Shown here: positions 1 through 6,554 of the stretch, in pieces
Layout: each line of letters opens with the position of its first letter
Position numbering within the stretch: the first letter of the stretch is position 1
DNA from: Methanobacteriota archaeon
Lineage (GTDB): Archaea > Halobacteriota > Methanosarcinia > Methanosarcinales > Methanoperedenaceae
Length of the DNA: 12,418 nucleotides
Direction: 5' to 3'
Assembly: GCA_018899795.1 (NCBI GenBank)
Contig: JAHIHJ010000425.1
Location: forward strand, 1-12,418
Translations under genes and position numbers: made by a program
Notes under the pieces: generated by a model
Told to the model about the DNA's origin: nothing
Seen by the model: the letters and a program-made list of their open reading frames with translations, nothing else
Databases searched by the model: none

Positions 1-29
1 AATCAATATTGGCTGAATTCTTCCTGTAT
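1..29. repeat. 29-bp direct repeat, copy 1
   Basis: The first 29 bases of the window recur exactly at 1501-1529, exactly 1500 bp away. The unit begins AATCAATATTGGCTGAATTC. The two copies diverge at base 30 (CCGCTTGG here, ATCTCCTG in copy 2). The left limit of this copy cannot be seen because it lies on the window edge. The pair brackets the ATPase gene at 173-1501. Confidence 0.9.
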
Positions 30-91
30 CCGCTTGGGAAAAACAAGACAGGTCTCTCCGGTAGCATCGCATGCGGTTATCACATGTATTT

Positions 92-140
92 TCGTATACA
101 AACGATAAAATAATATGAATTTGTCGAATATAAACGATAA
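92..140 (+). promoter_or_regulatory. Paired 17-bp repeats in the ATPase promoter
   Basis: TCGTATACAAACGATAA at 92-108 and TCGAATATAAACGATAA at 124-140 match at 15 of 17 positions and lie 32 bp apart, about three helical turns. The second copy contains a TATA-like TATAAA about 40 bp before the ATG at 173, a plausible TATA position for a short leader. The tandem arrangement suggests a regulator binding on one face of the DNA. That function is inferred. Confidence 0.4.
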
Positions 141-172
141 GTTTAAGGCAATGAAAAGTCATTGTATATTTC

Positions 173-1501
173 ATGGACACAAAAACCAAGTTAAAATATG
201 TCTTTGTGGAATGGCAGGAAAACGAATTGCCAGGATTCCGCAGACGCCATAAAACACTTCGCCTTGACATGCCCCATATCGAAGATATATTGGGAGTAAG
301 GCGGTGCGGGAAGACATATTTCATGTATCAGCTTGTCTCTTCACTGATTGAATCCGGCATACCAAAAACAAACATAGTTTATATCAATCTGGACGACGAC
401 AGGCTTCTACCTTTAAACGGCGATGAATTACGAATGCTGGTCGATACCTACAAAGAGTTTTATGAAATATCAGATAAACATAAGTTGTACCTGTTCCTGG
501 ATGAGATCCAGAACATGCCGGATTGGGAGAAGTGGATAAAAAGCACTTACGACAGAGAACGGAATATCAAGATCATAATCAGTGGTTCAAATGCTTCGCT
601 GCTGTCAGGCGATCTGTCGACCCTTTTGACAGGAAGACATCTCACGACCCGCATGTTCCCATTCAGCTTTGCTGAATTCCTGGAAGTTCATGATATCAAA
701 CTCGACTTGAAAACTCTCCCGTATTCAAAAAAGAATATCGAAATCAAGAAACGATTCAATGAATACGTGGAAAAGGGGGGGTTTCCTGAAGTTATCTTAT
801 ATCCATCGATAAAACACAGGGAGCTCTTGCAATCATATTTTGATGATATTATACATAAAGATATAATTTCTCGTTATAACCTTCGAAACCCTCATACTCT
901 CAGACAATTAAGCATTTTCTGCATATCAAATATCGCAAAACAATATACTTTCAATTCACTCAAAAAGATATTTGCAGATCACATGGCTTTGAGTACGGAT
1001 GCAATAATAGATTATCTGTCTTATCTCGATGACGCCTTTTTGTTATTCAGTTTGAAGCATTATGATTACTCTATAAAGAAGCAGATAAATAAACCTAAAA
1101 AATTATATTGCATAGATACCGGCATGGTCAATGCAGTGTCATTCCGATTTTCGGAAAATATCGGTCAGTTGTATGAAAATCTTGTTTTCCTCCAGCTTTT
1201 GCGATCAAACTGCGAAATATATTACTGGCAGGATGAAAAAGGTCTTGAAGTGGATTTTGTGATAAAGCAAGGATTGAAAGTCAATCGCATGATCCAGGTA
1301 TGCAGTGATATATCAGATGCCCAAACTCGAAATCGGGAGATCAAAGGTCTTGTTTCGGGGCTTGTTTATTTTGACATGCCTGAAGGGATCATCATTACAT
1401 CTGACCTTTTCGCAGAAGAAACAGTAGATGAAAAACAGATAAAATTTGTGCCACTCTGGTACTGGCTGCTTGAAACCGAAACGATGCAGTATTCTACCTG
1501 A
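173..1501 (+). CDS. AAA+ ATPase with DUF4143 C-terminal domain
   Basis: A 442-residue protein of the AAA_14/DUF4143 family, P-loop ATPases common in archaea and anaerobic bacteria, whose cellular role is poorly defined. The Walker A motif GVRRCGKT is at residues 41-48. The Walker B strand LYLFLDE is at 105-111, followed by a sensor-1-like IIISGSN at about 134-140. The C-terminal DUF4143 part includes YCIDTG and the nuclease-like strand YYWQDEKGLEVDFVIK near residues 360-380. The length is normal and the gene looks intact. ATG 173 is the first possible start after an in-frame TGA at 152-154. There is no clear Shine-Dalgarno sequence, so initiation may be on a short leader. The stop codon overlaps the first base of the second 29-bp repeat. 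The family is clear; the function in this cell is not. Confidence 0.9.
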   Translation: MDTKTKLKYVFVEWQENELPGFRRRHKTLRLDMPHIEDILGVRRCGKTYFMYQLVSSLIESGIPKTNIVYINLDDDRLLPLNGDELRMLVDTYKEFYEISDKHKLYLFLDEIQNMPDWEKWIKSTYDRERNIKIIISGSNASLLSGDLSTLLTGRHLTTRMFPFSFAEFLEVHDIKLDLKTLPYSKKNIEIKKRFNEYVEKGGFPEVILYPSIKHRELLQSYFDDIIHKDIISRYNLRNPHTLRQLSIFCISNIAKQYTFNSLKKIFADHMALSTDAIIDYLSYLDDAFLLFSLKHYDYSIKKQINKPKKLYCIDTGMVNAVSFRFSENIGQLYENLVFLQLLRSNCEIYYWQDEKGLEVDFVIKQGLKVNRMIQVCSDISDAQTRNREIKGLVSGLVYFDMPEGIIITSDLFAEETVDEKQIKFVPLWYWLLETETMQYST

Positions 1502-1529
1502 ATCAATATTGGCTGAATTCTTCCTGTAT
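1501..1529. repeat. 29-bp direct repeat, copy 2
   Basis: Exact copy of bases 1-29. It begins on the last base of the ATPase stop codon and ends 10 bp before the stop codon of the convergent RuvC-type relic at 1539. It therefore sits exactly between the two genes. It may be a recombination scar, an element end, or the shared 3' tail of duplicated ATPase genes. Confidence 0.9.
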
Positions 1530-1538
1530 ATCTCCTGG

Positions 1539-2117
1539 TTAGAGTCTCGATCCGACAACCACGAACTCACTTCCGAACCCCGTCACTGGCTCTTGCGCAC
1601 TTATCAATGGCTGCTGGTCGCTCCCCCACACATAAAACGGATACAGTGAAACCACCTCCACCTCACTTGTAAGATGAGCGAGCGCTACTGCATCGACTGC
1701 GTGGGACTCAGGTACCCTCATACTCTTCCTATGGTGCTTCCTGAGCCCTAATATCTCCCGGGCACCTTTCGTCTGATATCCATCGTAAAGGTGCAGTCTT
1801 CCCATTCCCTCAAGCTCCCTGTACAACATATCCATGCCAACATCAATCGCATGGAACCGCCGCCTATAGCCCACCTTATTCTTATTGAACCTAACTGCCT
1901 CTATAGCGAAATCTGTAATTGGGAATAGTTTGTGAAGTTCCTCTACTATCATAAGCCTAAAATCCAGTTTATCTTTCTGCACCGATGTATTAAACCACTG
2001 CTCACGCTTCATGTTTCGTTCTTTTATCCTTCTTCTCTCTTCCTTACTCCTCTTTGCCAACCTTTTATGTCTGCAAAACCTCGCCCTTACCGGCTTCAGA
2101 GGAAGCCCACACCAGCA
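1539..2117 (-). pseudogene. N-truncated IscB/IsrB-type (RRXRR family) RuvC protein
   Basis: A possible TTG start at 2060 gives 173 residues, but the frame is open up to 2117, just after in-frame TAA codons at 2118-2120 and 2127-2129. The added stretch reads CWCGLPLKPVRARFCRHKR, a zinc-knuckle-like C-x-C/C-x2-H pattern. An arginine-rich helix follows (ERRRIKERNMKRE), like the IscB bridge helix. Then comes a RuvC-II strand FAIEAVRF (E54) and a RuvC-III block: GYQT...LGLRK, then SHAVDAVALA (H120, D123). This matches RRXRR/IscB-family proteins. There is no HNH insert between RuvC-II and RuvC-III, as in IsrB-like forms. The N-terminal RRXRR/RuvC-I part with its catalytic Asp is absent, so it is unlikely to cut DNA. 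IscB genes ride IS200/IS605-type elements; no tnpA is visible. Confidence 0.65.
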
Positions 2118-2281
2118 TTAGTCTCCTTATCTGGCGCGTTCTTCCTCCCACGGCTCATTCGGTCTCCGTTCCACTCCTTTGTGTACCTGTACTTGAGATC
2201 GTTTTTCTCATAATTTGCCCGTTTTCATTCATTTCAATCACCAGATTGATAAATTCATTCAAAAGATATATAATTAATCAC
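2118..2281 (-). other. Degraded 5' region of the RuvC-type gene
   Basis: No intact gene. Minus-strand translation upstream of the relic is charged and protein-like in two frames (a stretch reading RRPNEPWEEERAR in the relic's frame, and NYEKNDLKYRYTKEW in another) but is interrupted by stops. This fits an eroded N-terminal half. In IscB systems the guide (omega) RNA lies on this 5' side; I see no clear conserved structure here. Confidence 0.35.
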
Positions 2282-2287
2282 AATAAT

Positions 2288-2309
2288 CTATATAGAACAT
2301 CTTTATAAA
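2288..2309 (+). promoter_or_regulatory. CTATATAG box and TATA box for the PhaE-like gene
   Basis: CTATATAG at 2288-2295 is followed by a good archaeal TATA box TTTATAAA at 2302-2309. The TATA box would place the transcript start near 2333, giving a leader of about 50 nt before ATG 2382. The palindromic CTATATAG lies just upstream of the TATA box. It recurs at six other intergenic places in the window, so it looks like a regulator site rather than the core promoter. Confidence 0.45.
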
Positions 2310-2381
2310 GATAATGGATATATTTGAGGTGCAACCGCAATTTCGGAAAGAAAATAAATAAATTAAATGGAGGAAATAAAT

Positions 2382-2843
2382 ATGGTAAAGAAAACTGGAG
2401 AAAGAAAAGAAGTGAACGAAGAAAAGAAGGAAAATTTCAAGACATATATGGACAGCTACACAGCAGTTTCAAAATTGTGGGAAGATTCCTACTTGATGCT
2501 TTACAAGCCATGGCTCGAATCCTCAGGAGAGCTGTTTGAGAAAGCAGTTGAACTTTCAAAAGGTGAAGCATTGGAAAAATATAAGGAATTTTATGAAGAA
2601 TGGGTGAAAATATACAAGAATAGCCCGGGTAATTTTTATTCAATCCAGGCGCCAGAAACATATAGGCAATATTATAATCTCTGGGCAAAAACATATGAAA
2701 TGTCTTTTGATATTTTCTTTGAGAATACACCCACTGTCGGCCCGTTTAAAGATATCATGGAGCCTGCAAGAAATGCTGCCAGAATATATGCAGATACATT
2801 TACCAGGGGTTGGACGAAATCATCTCCCGGTTCTGCAACTTAG
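2382..2843 (+). CDS. PhaE-like / phasin-like W- and Y-rich helical protein
   Basis: A 153-residue acidic, helical, aromatic-rich protein. The start is ATG 2382 because GGAGG at 2369-2373 sits 8 nt upstream; the in-frame ATG at 2367 overlaps that ribosome site. Two loosely repeated segments carry a W-x(6-9)-Y spacing: KLWEDSYLMLYKPW followed by YKEFYEEWVKIY, then YYNLWAKTYEMSFDIFF. A GPFKDIMEP...ARIYADTFT tail follows. This pattern resembles PhaE, the non-catalytic partner of class III PHA synthase PhaC, which helps form polyhydroxyalkanoate granules. No phaC is in the window, so this may be a stand-alone granule-associated paralogue. The nearby wHTH gene could be its regulator (inference). 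The C-terminus after TFT is short compared with what I expect for the family. Confidence 0.5.
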   Translation: MVKKTGERKEVNEEKKENFKTYMDSYTAVSKLWEDSYLMLYKPWLESSGELFEKAVELSKGEALEKYKEFYEEWVKIYKNSPGNFYSIQAPETYRQYYNLWAKTYEMSFDIFFENTPTVGPFKDIMEPARNAARIYADTFTRGWTKSSPGSAT

Positions 2844-3089
2844 ATATAAACAGGGAAAAATCCTGAATTCACCAAAGAATTTAACAACGAACTCACAACA
2901 AACTCTATACGAACTCGCCATAAAACGCAGCCGTGAAAAACCCCATGGTTATGGGAATCATAAACGGCAAGCTCTGAAATTCTGGTGAGCAGAAACGGCG
3001 TGCAGAATAGGATATTCAAAATGCCCAGCATGCTCTTTTCCATCAAATCCATTTATTGTTGACCTTATACACGATGTGATACAATAGAA
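2844..3089. other. Intergenic stretch, nothing recognised
   Basis: This is the gap between the PhaE-like stop and the convergent wHTH stop. It has a weak hairpin (CAGG/CCTG) near 2849-2863 that is too small to call a terminator. An open minus-strand frame here has no family resemblance and no ribosome site. I see no gene. Confidence 0.4.
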
Positions 3090-3359
3090 CTATTTTAACT
3101 GAAGAGTGATTTCTTTCGCCTTTTCCAGAAACATTTTTCCTTTGTCTGTGGTTACGTATTTCTCCTGCCTGTTATCCATAAATCCATTTTTCAGGAGTAA
3201 AGCAAGATATTTTTCTGTGAGCTGAAAGTTCAGATTCGCACCGGAGACAATAGCTGTTTTGCTTGTTCCTTTTTTCGCGAATTCAAGAATGTCGATAATT
3301 ATGTCAAGCCTTCCCCGCTTATTTTCAGATTTCGGCTGTTCATTCTTGTTTATCTTCAT
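3090..3359 (-). CDS. ArnR1-like winged helix-turn-helix regulator
   Basis: An 89-residue protein with the archaeal HTH_45/ArnR1-like fold. Helix 1 is about residues 17-30 (RLDIIIDILEFAKK), helix 2 about 33-39, and the recognition helix about 44-58 (NFQLTEKYLALLLKN). A wing and dimer helix follow (GFMDNRQEKYVTTDKGKMFLEKAKEI). The start at ATG 3359 is chosen because GGAGGAG lies 6-8 nt upstream; a longer frame would begin upstream of this ribosome site. Such proteins are transcriptional regulators, often small and autoregulated. The upstream region holds a perfect 8-bp hairpin (3389-3408) and a perfect 24-bp dyad (3451-3474), good candidates for its own operator. It lies convergent to the PhaE-like gene, whose promoter carries a half-site of the same dyad. 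Confidence 0.8.
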   Translation of the reverse strand: MKINKNEQPKSENKRGRLDIIIDILEFAKKGTSKTAIVSGANLNFQLTEKYLALLLKNGFMDNRQEKYVTTDKGKMFLEKAKEITLQLK

Positions 3360-3388
3360 GCATTGCTCCTCCTTTCTCATGTCTGGAA

Positions 3389-3408
3389 GCAAAACCATCT
3401 GGTTTTGC
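3389..3408 (-). promoter_or_regulatory. Perfect 20-bp hairpin in the wHTH leader
   Basis: GCAAAACC-ATCT-GGTTTTGC is a perfect 8-bp inverted repeat with a 4-nt loop. It lies between the presumed TATA element (TTATAT around 3436-3441, minus strand) and the ribosome site at 3365-3374. In RNA it would form a stable stem just before the ribosome site. In DNA it could be an operator. Confidence 0.5.
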
Positions 3409-3450
3409 ACGGGATGTGAAAGTTACAAGATTGATATAATTTATGTAAAT

Positions 3451-3474
3451 AATCTATATAGCTCTATATAGATT
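3451..3474. promoter_or_regulatory. 24-bp perfect dyad made of two CTATATAG boxes
   Basis: The sequence is AATCTATATAG, two bases (CT), then CTATATAGATT: an exact inverted repeat with 11-bp arms. The two CTATATAG cores (3454-3461, 3464-3471) are 10 bp apart, one helical turn. It sits about 95 bp upstream of the wHTH start, just upstream of a TATA-like element. It is a strong candidate for a dimer or tetramer operator. Confidence 0.6.
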
Positions 3475-3583
3475 TACCAGCACTTTCTGAAAACAGAAAA
3501 TTGATGGCTGTCACACCAGTTCAATACAGCTTAAGGTTAAAACCTTGAGAAAAGGCTGGCTGCGGTACAGGCATGATTCTTTT

Positions 3584-3736
3584 CTAACAGCTTCTCAGAG
3601 CAACTTCCTTGTGCCTCACTACCCTGGCTTCGGGTGTTTCAAATACGGCTTTGCACGACCAGCATTTGTATTTCTTCGTGGATTTAGAACGAGATATGCT
3701 GAGTCTGTTGAAACCGTTAATCTTGATTTTAGGGCA
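3584..3736 (-). pseudogene. Degenerate zinc-ribbon fragment
   Basis: This 50-codon frame follows directly, and in frame, after the TGA that ends the membrane protein at 3737. It reads CPKIKING, then SRSKSTKKYKCWSCKAVFETPEARVVRHKEV. It looks like a C4 zinc ribbon (CPxC...CxxC), as found in archaeal DNA-binding proteins and integrases, but the second cysteine is isoleucine. It has no start codon or ribosome site of its own. It is most likely a gene remnant; translational readthrough of the TGA is a remote alternative. Confidence 0.4.
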
Positions 3737-4150
3737 TCAGGTTGGGTGTATAGCATCCTTCTGTTTATCCTCTGCCACTGATGTCTTTTCAATATTGTTT
3801 ATTAAATCTCCTATGGTCTGTTTATGACCTCCCCGCAGGTTAATATAAATGGTCTGCACGGTATAAATCGGACCCCAGGGTATTCCCCACCACCCGAGAA
3901 GTAGAGTAACGAAAGTATATACCAGACCTGCCGGAAGGATGCTGTCCTGTCCTTTAATAAAAAACATGGAGGGCGATCTGTTTGTAAAGATGATGAATGA
4001 GAGACATGCCTGAAATCTCACAACTATAGAGATAACGCCTAAAAATGCCGCTATTTCAAGATGTATAAGTGCATTGTTATATTTTCCGCCAGAATAGCTT
4101 ATTACGGAAAATATTAGAAATAAAATCGTTAAAGCTCCTACAGCATTCAT
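3737..4150 (-). CDS. Small three-helix membrane protein
   Basis: A 137-residue protein with three predicted membrane helices at about residues 4-19, 31-55 and 71-88. A conserved-looking GWWGIPWGPIYTVQTIYINLRGG motif follows at about 86-108, then a charged cytoplasmic tail. I recognise the GxWGxPWGxIYT...NLRGG signature as typical of an uncharacterised membrane family, but cannot assign a role. The start at ATG 4150 has GGAGG 6 nt upstream. It begins 14 bp after the stop of the 4165-4377 frame, so the two are probably one transcript. The stop TGA is followed in frame by a zinc-ribbon-like stretch. Confidence 0.7.
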   Translation of the reverse strand: MNAVGALTILFLIFSVISYSGGKYNNALIHLEIAAFLGVISIVVRFQACLSFIIFTNRSPSMFFIKGQDSILPAGLVYTFVTLLLGWWGIPWGPIYTVQTIYINLRGGHKQTIGDLINNIEKTSVAEDKQKDAIHPT

Positions 4151-4164
4151 AATTAACCTCCAGC

Positions 4165-4377
4165 TTAAATATCAATAATCATCTCTCTATCTAAACCGTA
4201 TGCTATGAACAGCGCCCGGAAAAATTCTTTAAGCTGGTATATGGCGCTATCGTCCGTGTCTTTATCCTCAAGATGAAAGACCATCCAGGACTCTTTCCCG
4301 TCTTTATCCGTAATTTTTACTGCCTGTCGAACCGTTCCTTGCTTCGGTTCGTTCTTCTGGATGTATCTGCAAGCCAT
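4165..4377 (-). CDS. C-terminal part of a split hypothetical gene
   Basis: A 70-codon frame: MACRYIQKNEPKQGTVRQAV, followed by KITDKDGKESWMVFHLEDKD and a helical FFRALFIAYGLDREMIIDI end. It overlaps the 4317-4724 frame by 61 bp in another frame. The codon pattern and acidic composition look like a real coding sequence. Its ATG at 4377 lies inside the upstream frame without a good ribosome site (GGTGGAATC only). I read it as the C-terminal half of one ancestral gene whose frame was broken near 4350-4370. Function unknown. Confidence 0.5.
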   Translation of the reverse strand: MACRYIQKNEPKQGTVRQAVKITDKDGKESWMVFHLEDKDTDDSAIYQLKEFFRALFIAYGLDREMIIDI

Positions 4378-4724
4378 GATTCCACCTTCCCGGAGATGGG
4401 ATAATTGATAGCAGTGTAGCAGCCGAACCTCTTTCCGCCGCTGGCTGGACAGGGTTCGCAGTGTTTTTGCAGGGCTTCCAGAGGCAGCGTACTTTCAAGC
4501 AGGTCTGAGACTTTGTAATCCTTTATCTCCGTCTCTCCATCAAGCGTCAGCATGTGGAATTTAAAGGTAGTATTCAGCACCTCTTCATCTGTTTTGCCGT
4601 CTTTCTTGAGCATCTGGACAGCAGTTGCGGCGCGATTCCTGTTCTTTATCATGGAAACCATTCCATCCAGCGTCAGCGTCTCCCTGACCTTGCAGTCATA
4701 ATCGATAATGCAGTCGATTGCCAC
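4317..4724 (-). CDS. N-terminal part of a split Cys-containing hypothetical gene
   Basis: This 135-codon frame starts with GTG at 4724; an in-frame TGA lies a short way upstream with no ATG between. The protein is acidic with several cysteines: C-x6-C near the start, then HCEPCPASGGKRFGCY around residues 88-103, possibly a metal site. From about residue 118 (after SWLADTS) it turns into a basic tail (RRTNRSKERFDRQ), which is what out-of-frame reading of the downstream part would give. The continuation is the 4165-4377 frame. A frameshift or internal deletion near 4350-4370 is the simplest reading. Family not recognised. First gene of an apparent unit with the membrane protein at 3737. Confidence 0.55.
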   Translation of the reverse strand: MAIDCIIDYDCKVRETLTLDGMVSMIKNRNRAATAVQMLKKDGKTDEEVLNTTFKFHMLTLDGETEIKDYKVSDLLESTLPLEALQKHCEPCPASGGKRFGCYTAINYPISGKVESWLADTSRRTNRSKERFDRQ

Positions 4725-4912
4725 GTAATCACTACCAGGTTTTTCTACCCTTCAGTCACCCATCATGTATCGCATGCACCCGTACCCCTCTTTCTTACCT
4801 GCGATATGATCTTTTTTTCAGGGATCCTGTACGCCCTGTACGCTCTTCTATCATAACTGTTTATATACACAATATTCTCGTGCATTCTTTTTATTGGATG
4901 ATCACTTGAAAA

Positions 4913-4946
4913 GAAAAAAAAGATTATGAGGAAAGCTCCTCATAAT
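4913..4946 (-). terminator. Intrinsic-type terminator of the pstS-like gene
   Basis: On the minus strand a perfect 10-bp stem (ATTATGAGGA / TCCTCATAAT, 4923-4946, loop of 4) is followed by a run of eight T (4914-4921). It starts 14 bp after the TAA stop at 4961. This is a textbook hairpin plus oligo-T signal; archaea mainly need the T-run. Confidence 0.8.
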
Positions 4947-4960
4947 TGAAGTTTATTTAT

Positions 4961-6043
4961 TTAAACGCTGAAGAATCCTGCCGCCTTTACTTGCGCCTGA
5001 CCTGCTGGGCTTACGATATAATCAAGGAACTGCTTGACTGCGCCCTTGGGTACGCCGTAGCTGTAGTAGTAGAGGTCGCGAGCGAGACCTTTATTTTCGG
5101 TGGATACTGCCTTGCTTGCTGTATCGTATGCTTTGCCCAGGCCCTTGGTGTCTTTGCTAGCTGTGACTCCATTCATTGTGGCTGCGATTACCTTATCTTT
5201 GCCGTTGACTTGGTCTTTTGTATAACCTATGTCAACGAAGCCGAGCGAGTTGTTAGTGTCCTGGATGTAGTCTCTTATGCCCTGGTTGCCCTGTGCGCCG
5301 ACTGCGCCGGATGTTGTCGGGAAGTAGCCCTCTGTAAGATCAGTGGGTGCGTATAACCATGCTGCGAATACTTCTTCACTTCCGCCGGGGTCACTGCGCT
5401 GGACGACTTTTACTGGCTGACCGCCAATGAGTGTTAAGTAGCCATCAGTTCCATATGCTGTTCGCAATGTAGCGAATGATACGTTGATCTTATTATCTGA
5501 CGCATCAAGCTCATCAACATGGGATACATTTACCGCAACTATACCGTTGTTTATATTCGCTGCAACCACTATTATTCCTGTTGCAATCTTGGTCTCCCAG
5601 ACTGTGGCATCAGGTCCAGCTTCCTGGATGATTGCATCTTTTCTGTGGGGTACTTTTATGCCGTCCTGAGTTTTCTCTGTTGTTGGCCACGGGTCAGAGC
5701 TTGCGCCTATGTCAACCGCTTTGGTATAAACCAGCATTCTGCCCACGCCTGAGCCGCCTGCTGCAACAGATACCTGATACGACGGGTTCGTGGACATGAA
5801 TCCGACTGCTGCTAACTGGCTTATGGGCAACACTGTTGTACTGCCTTTTGTTGAGATCTTGCCCTCTACTTCTGCGCTCTTTTCTGTCAACATCAATCCT
5901 GCATCTCCCTGCGAACTCTGAACCATTACGCCTATGGCTGCTGCTGCAACCGCTGCGACCACGATCAAAATTAACGTGGCTATAGCTGGCGAGACGGCTT
6001 TTGAGTCCTGCAGGAATGCCCTTATTCCTTTTGTATTTACCAC
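4961..6043 (-). CDS. pstS: PstS-like phosphate-binding protein with type IV pilin-like N-terminus
   Basis: A 360-residue protein. Residues 14-40 (SKAVSPAIATLILIVVAAVA...) are the archaeal pilin-like/class III leader with its hydrophobic stem, so the protein is exported and either anchored or built into a surface filament. Residues 61-360 form a periplasmic-binding-type PstS domain. Ligand loops seen are GSTTVLP (67-73), AGGSGVG (95-101), DIGASSDPW (111-119) and RSDPGGSEEVF (216-226), matching the Thr/Ser/Asp/Arg-Ser sites that bind phosphate. The start is GTG 6043 with GGAG 6 nt upstream. No pstC/A/B permease genes are nearby, so it may feed a distant transporter. The upstream DNA carries three TAGGGAATA boxes and a 32-bp dyad, likely regulation. 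Ends in a strong terminator. Confidence 0.8.
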   Translation of the reverse strand: MVNTKGIRAFLQDSKAVSPAIATLILIVVAAVAAAAIGVMVQSSQGDAGLMLTEKSAEVEGKISTKGSTTVLPISQLAAVGFMSTNPSYQVSVAAGGSGVGRMLVYTKAVDIGASSDPWPTTEKTQDGIKVPHRKDAIIQEAGPDATVWETKIATGIIVVAANINNGIVAVNVSHVDELDASDNKINVSFATLRTAYGTDGYLTLIGGQPVKVVQRSDPGGSEEVFAAWLYAPTDLTEGYFPTTSGAVGAQGNQGIRDYIQDTNNSLGFVDIGYTKDQVNGKDKVIAATMNGVTASKDTKGLGKAYDTASKAVSTENKGLARDLYYYSYGVPKGAVKQFLDYIVSPAGQAQVKAAGFFSV

Positions 6044-6061
6044 CCAAACTCCGCAAAATGA

Positions 6062-6183
6062 TAGGGAATAATTAAATTTAATTAAATATTAACTGATTTA
6101 TTACATCTTATGCTACTGATTTGTCTATAAACTATCCGCCGAAACATTTGATTTTCTATAATCCCTATAGGGAATATAGAGAA
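6062..6183. promoter_or_regulatory. TAGGGAATA boxes and 32-bp dyad upstream of pstS-like gene
   Basis: TAGGGAATA occurs at 6062-6070 and 6168-6176 (plus strand) and again, inverted, at 6378-6386. The second copy is the right half of a near-perfect 32-bp palindrome at 6152-6183, centred on CCCTA|TAGGG (14 of 16 pairs match). The dyad lies 110-140 bp upstream of the GTG start. A phosphate-responsive operator is an attractive but unproven reading. Confidence 0.5.
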
Positions 6184-6377
6184 AATTGGGTATATGAAAT
6201 CCTGAAGAATGGGGAACTGCCATTGAAAATAAAAAATTGAGTAAAGTTTCATAATTATTCAATATTGAGTAGCAATTCGATGCATAACGATTTAAACAAT
6301 TTTATTCCTATTTTCTTTTTAACATACATAAGGTTTCTGATAAATAATGTAGCTTTCAGAATCTCTCTGATGGGATA

Positions 6378-6386
6378 TATTCCCTA
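6378..6386 (-). repeat. Third TAGGGAATA box
   Basis: TATTCCCTA on the plus strand, within the small dyad GGGA-TATAT-TCCC (6372-6384). It shares the nine-base core with the two boxes nearer the pstS-like gene. A short CGGAG stretch follows at 6394, but no coding frame starts after it. Confidence 0.4.
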
Positions 6387-6437
6387 AAAAATTGCGGAGT
6401 TAAGGTTACCATTTTCTTTTCTCCTTTATTTTAGTTC

Positions 6438-6459
6438 GGTGATGCCCACCGGCATTGCC
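6438..6459. other. 9-bp hairpin in intergenic DNA
   Basis: GGTGATGCC-CACC-GGCATTGCC can form nine pairs on the plus strand, two of them G-U. No T-run follows on either strand, so it is not a typical terminator. It stands alone between the box at 6378 and the promoter-like repeat at 6555; role unknown. Confidence 0.3.
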
Positions 6460-6554
6460 CTTACTTTATTCCATAATTTCAAATTGAAACTTGGCGACAT
6501 GGATTTACAGCATCACCAGATTACTACAATATTCAAAAGTATTTTATTGAAACC

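Noticed and set aside
2840..3052. 70-codon minus-strand frame MDLMEKSMLGILNILF...
   Set aside because: No ribosome site, no recognisable family, and it runs into the PhaE-like gene end.
4946..5356. Long plus-strand open frame rich in Cys and Val
   Set aside because: It lies wholly antisense to the well-supported PstS domain, and its composition is what the reverse of that gene gives.
5712..6056. 114-codon minus-strand frame at the 5' end of the pstS-like gene
   Set aside because: Out-of-frame shadow of the pstS start; Arg/Ser-rich with no family resemblance.
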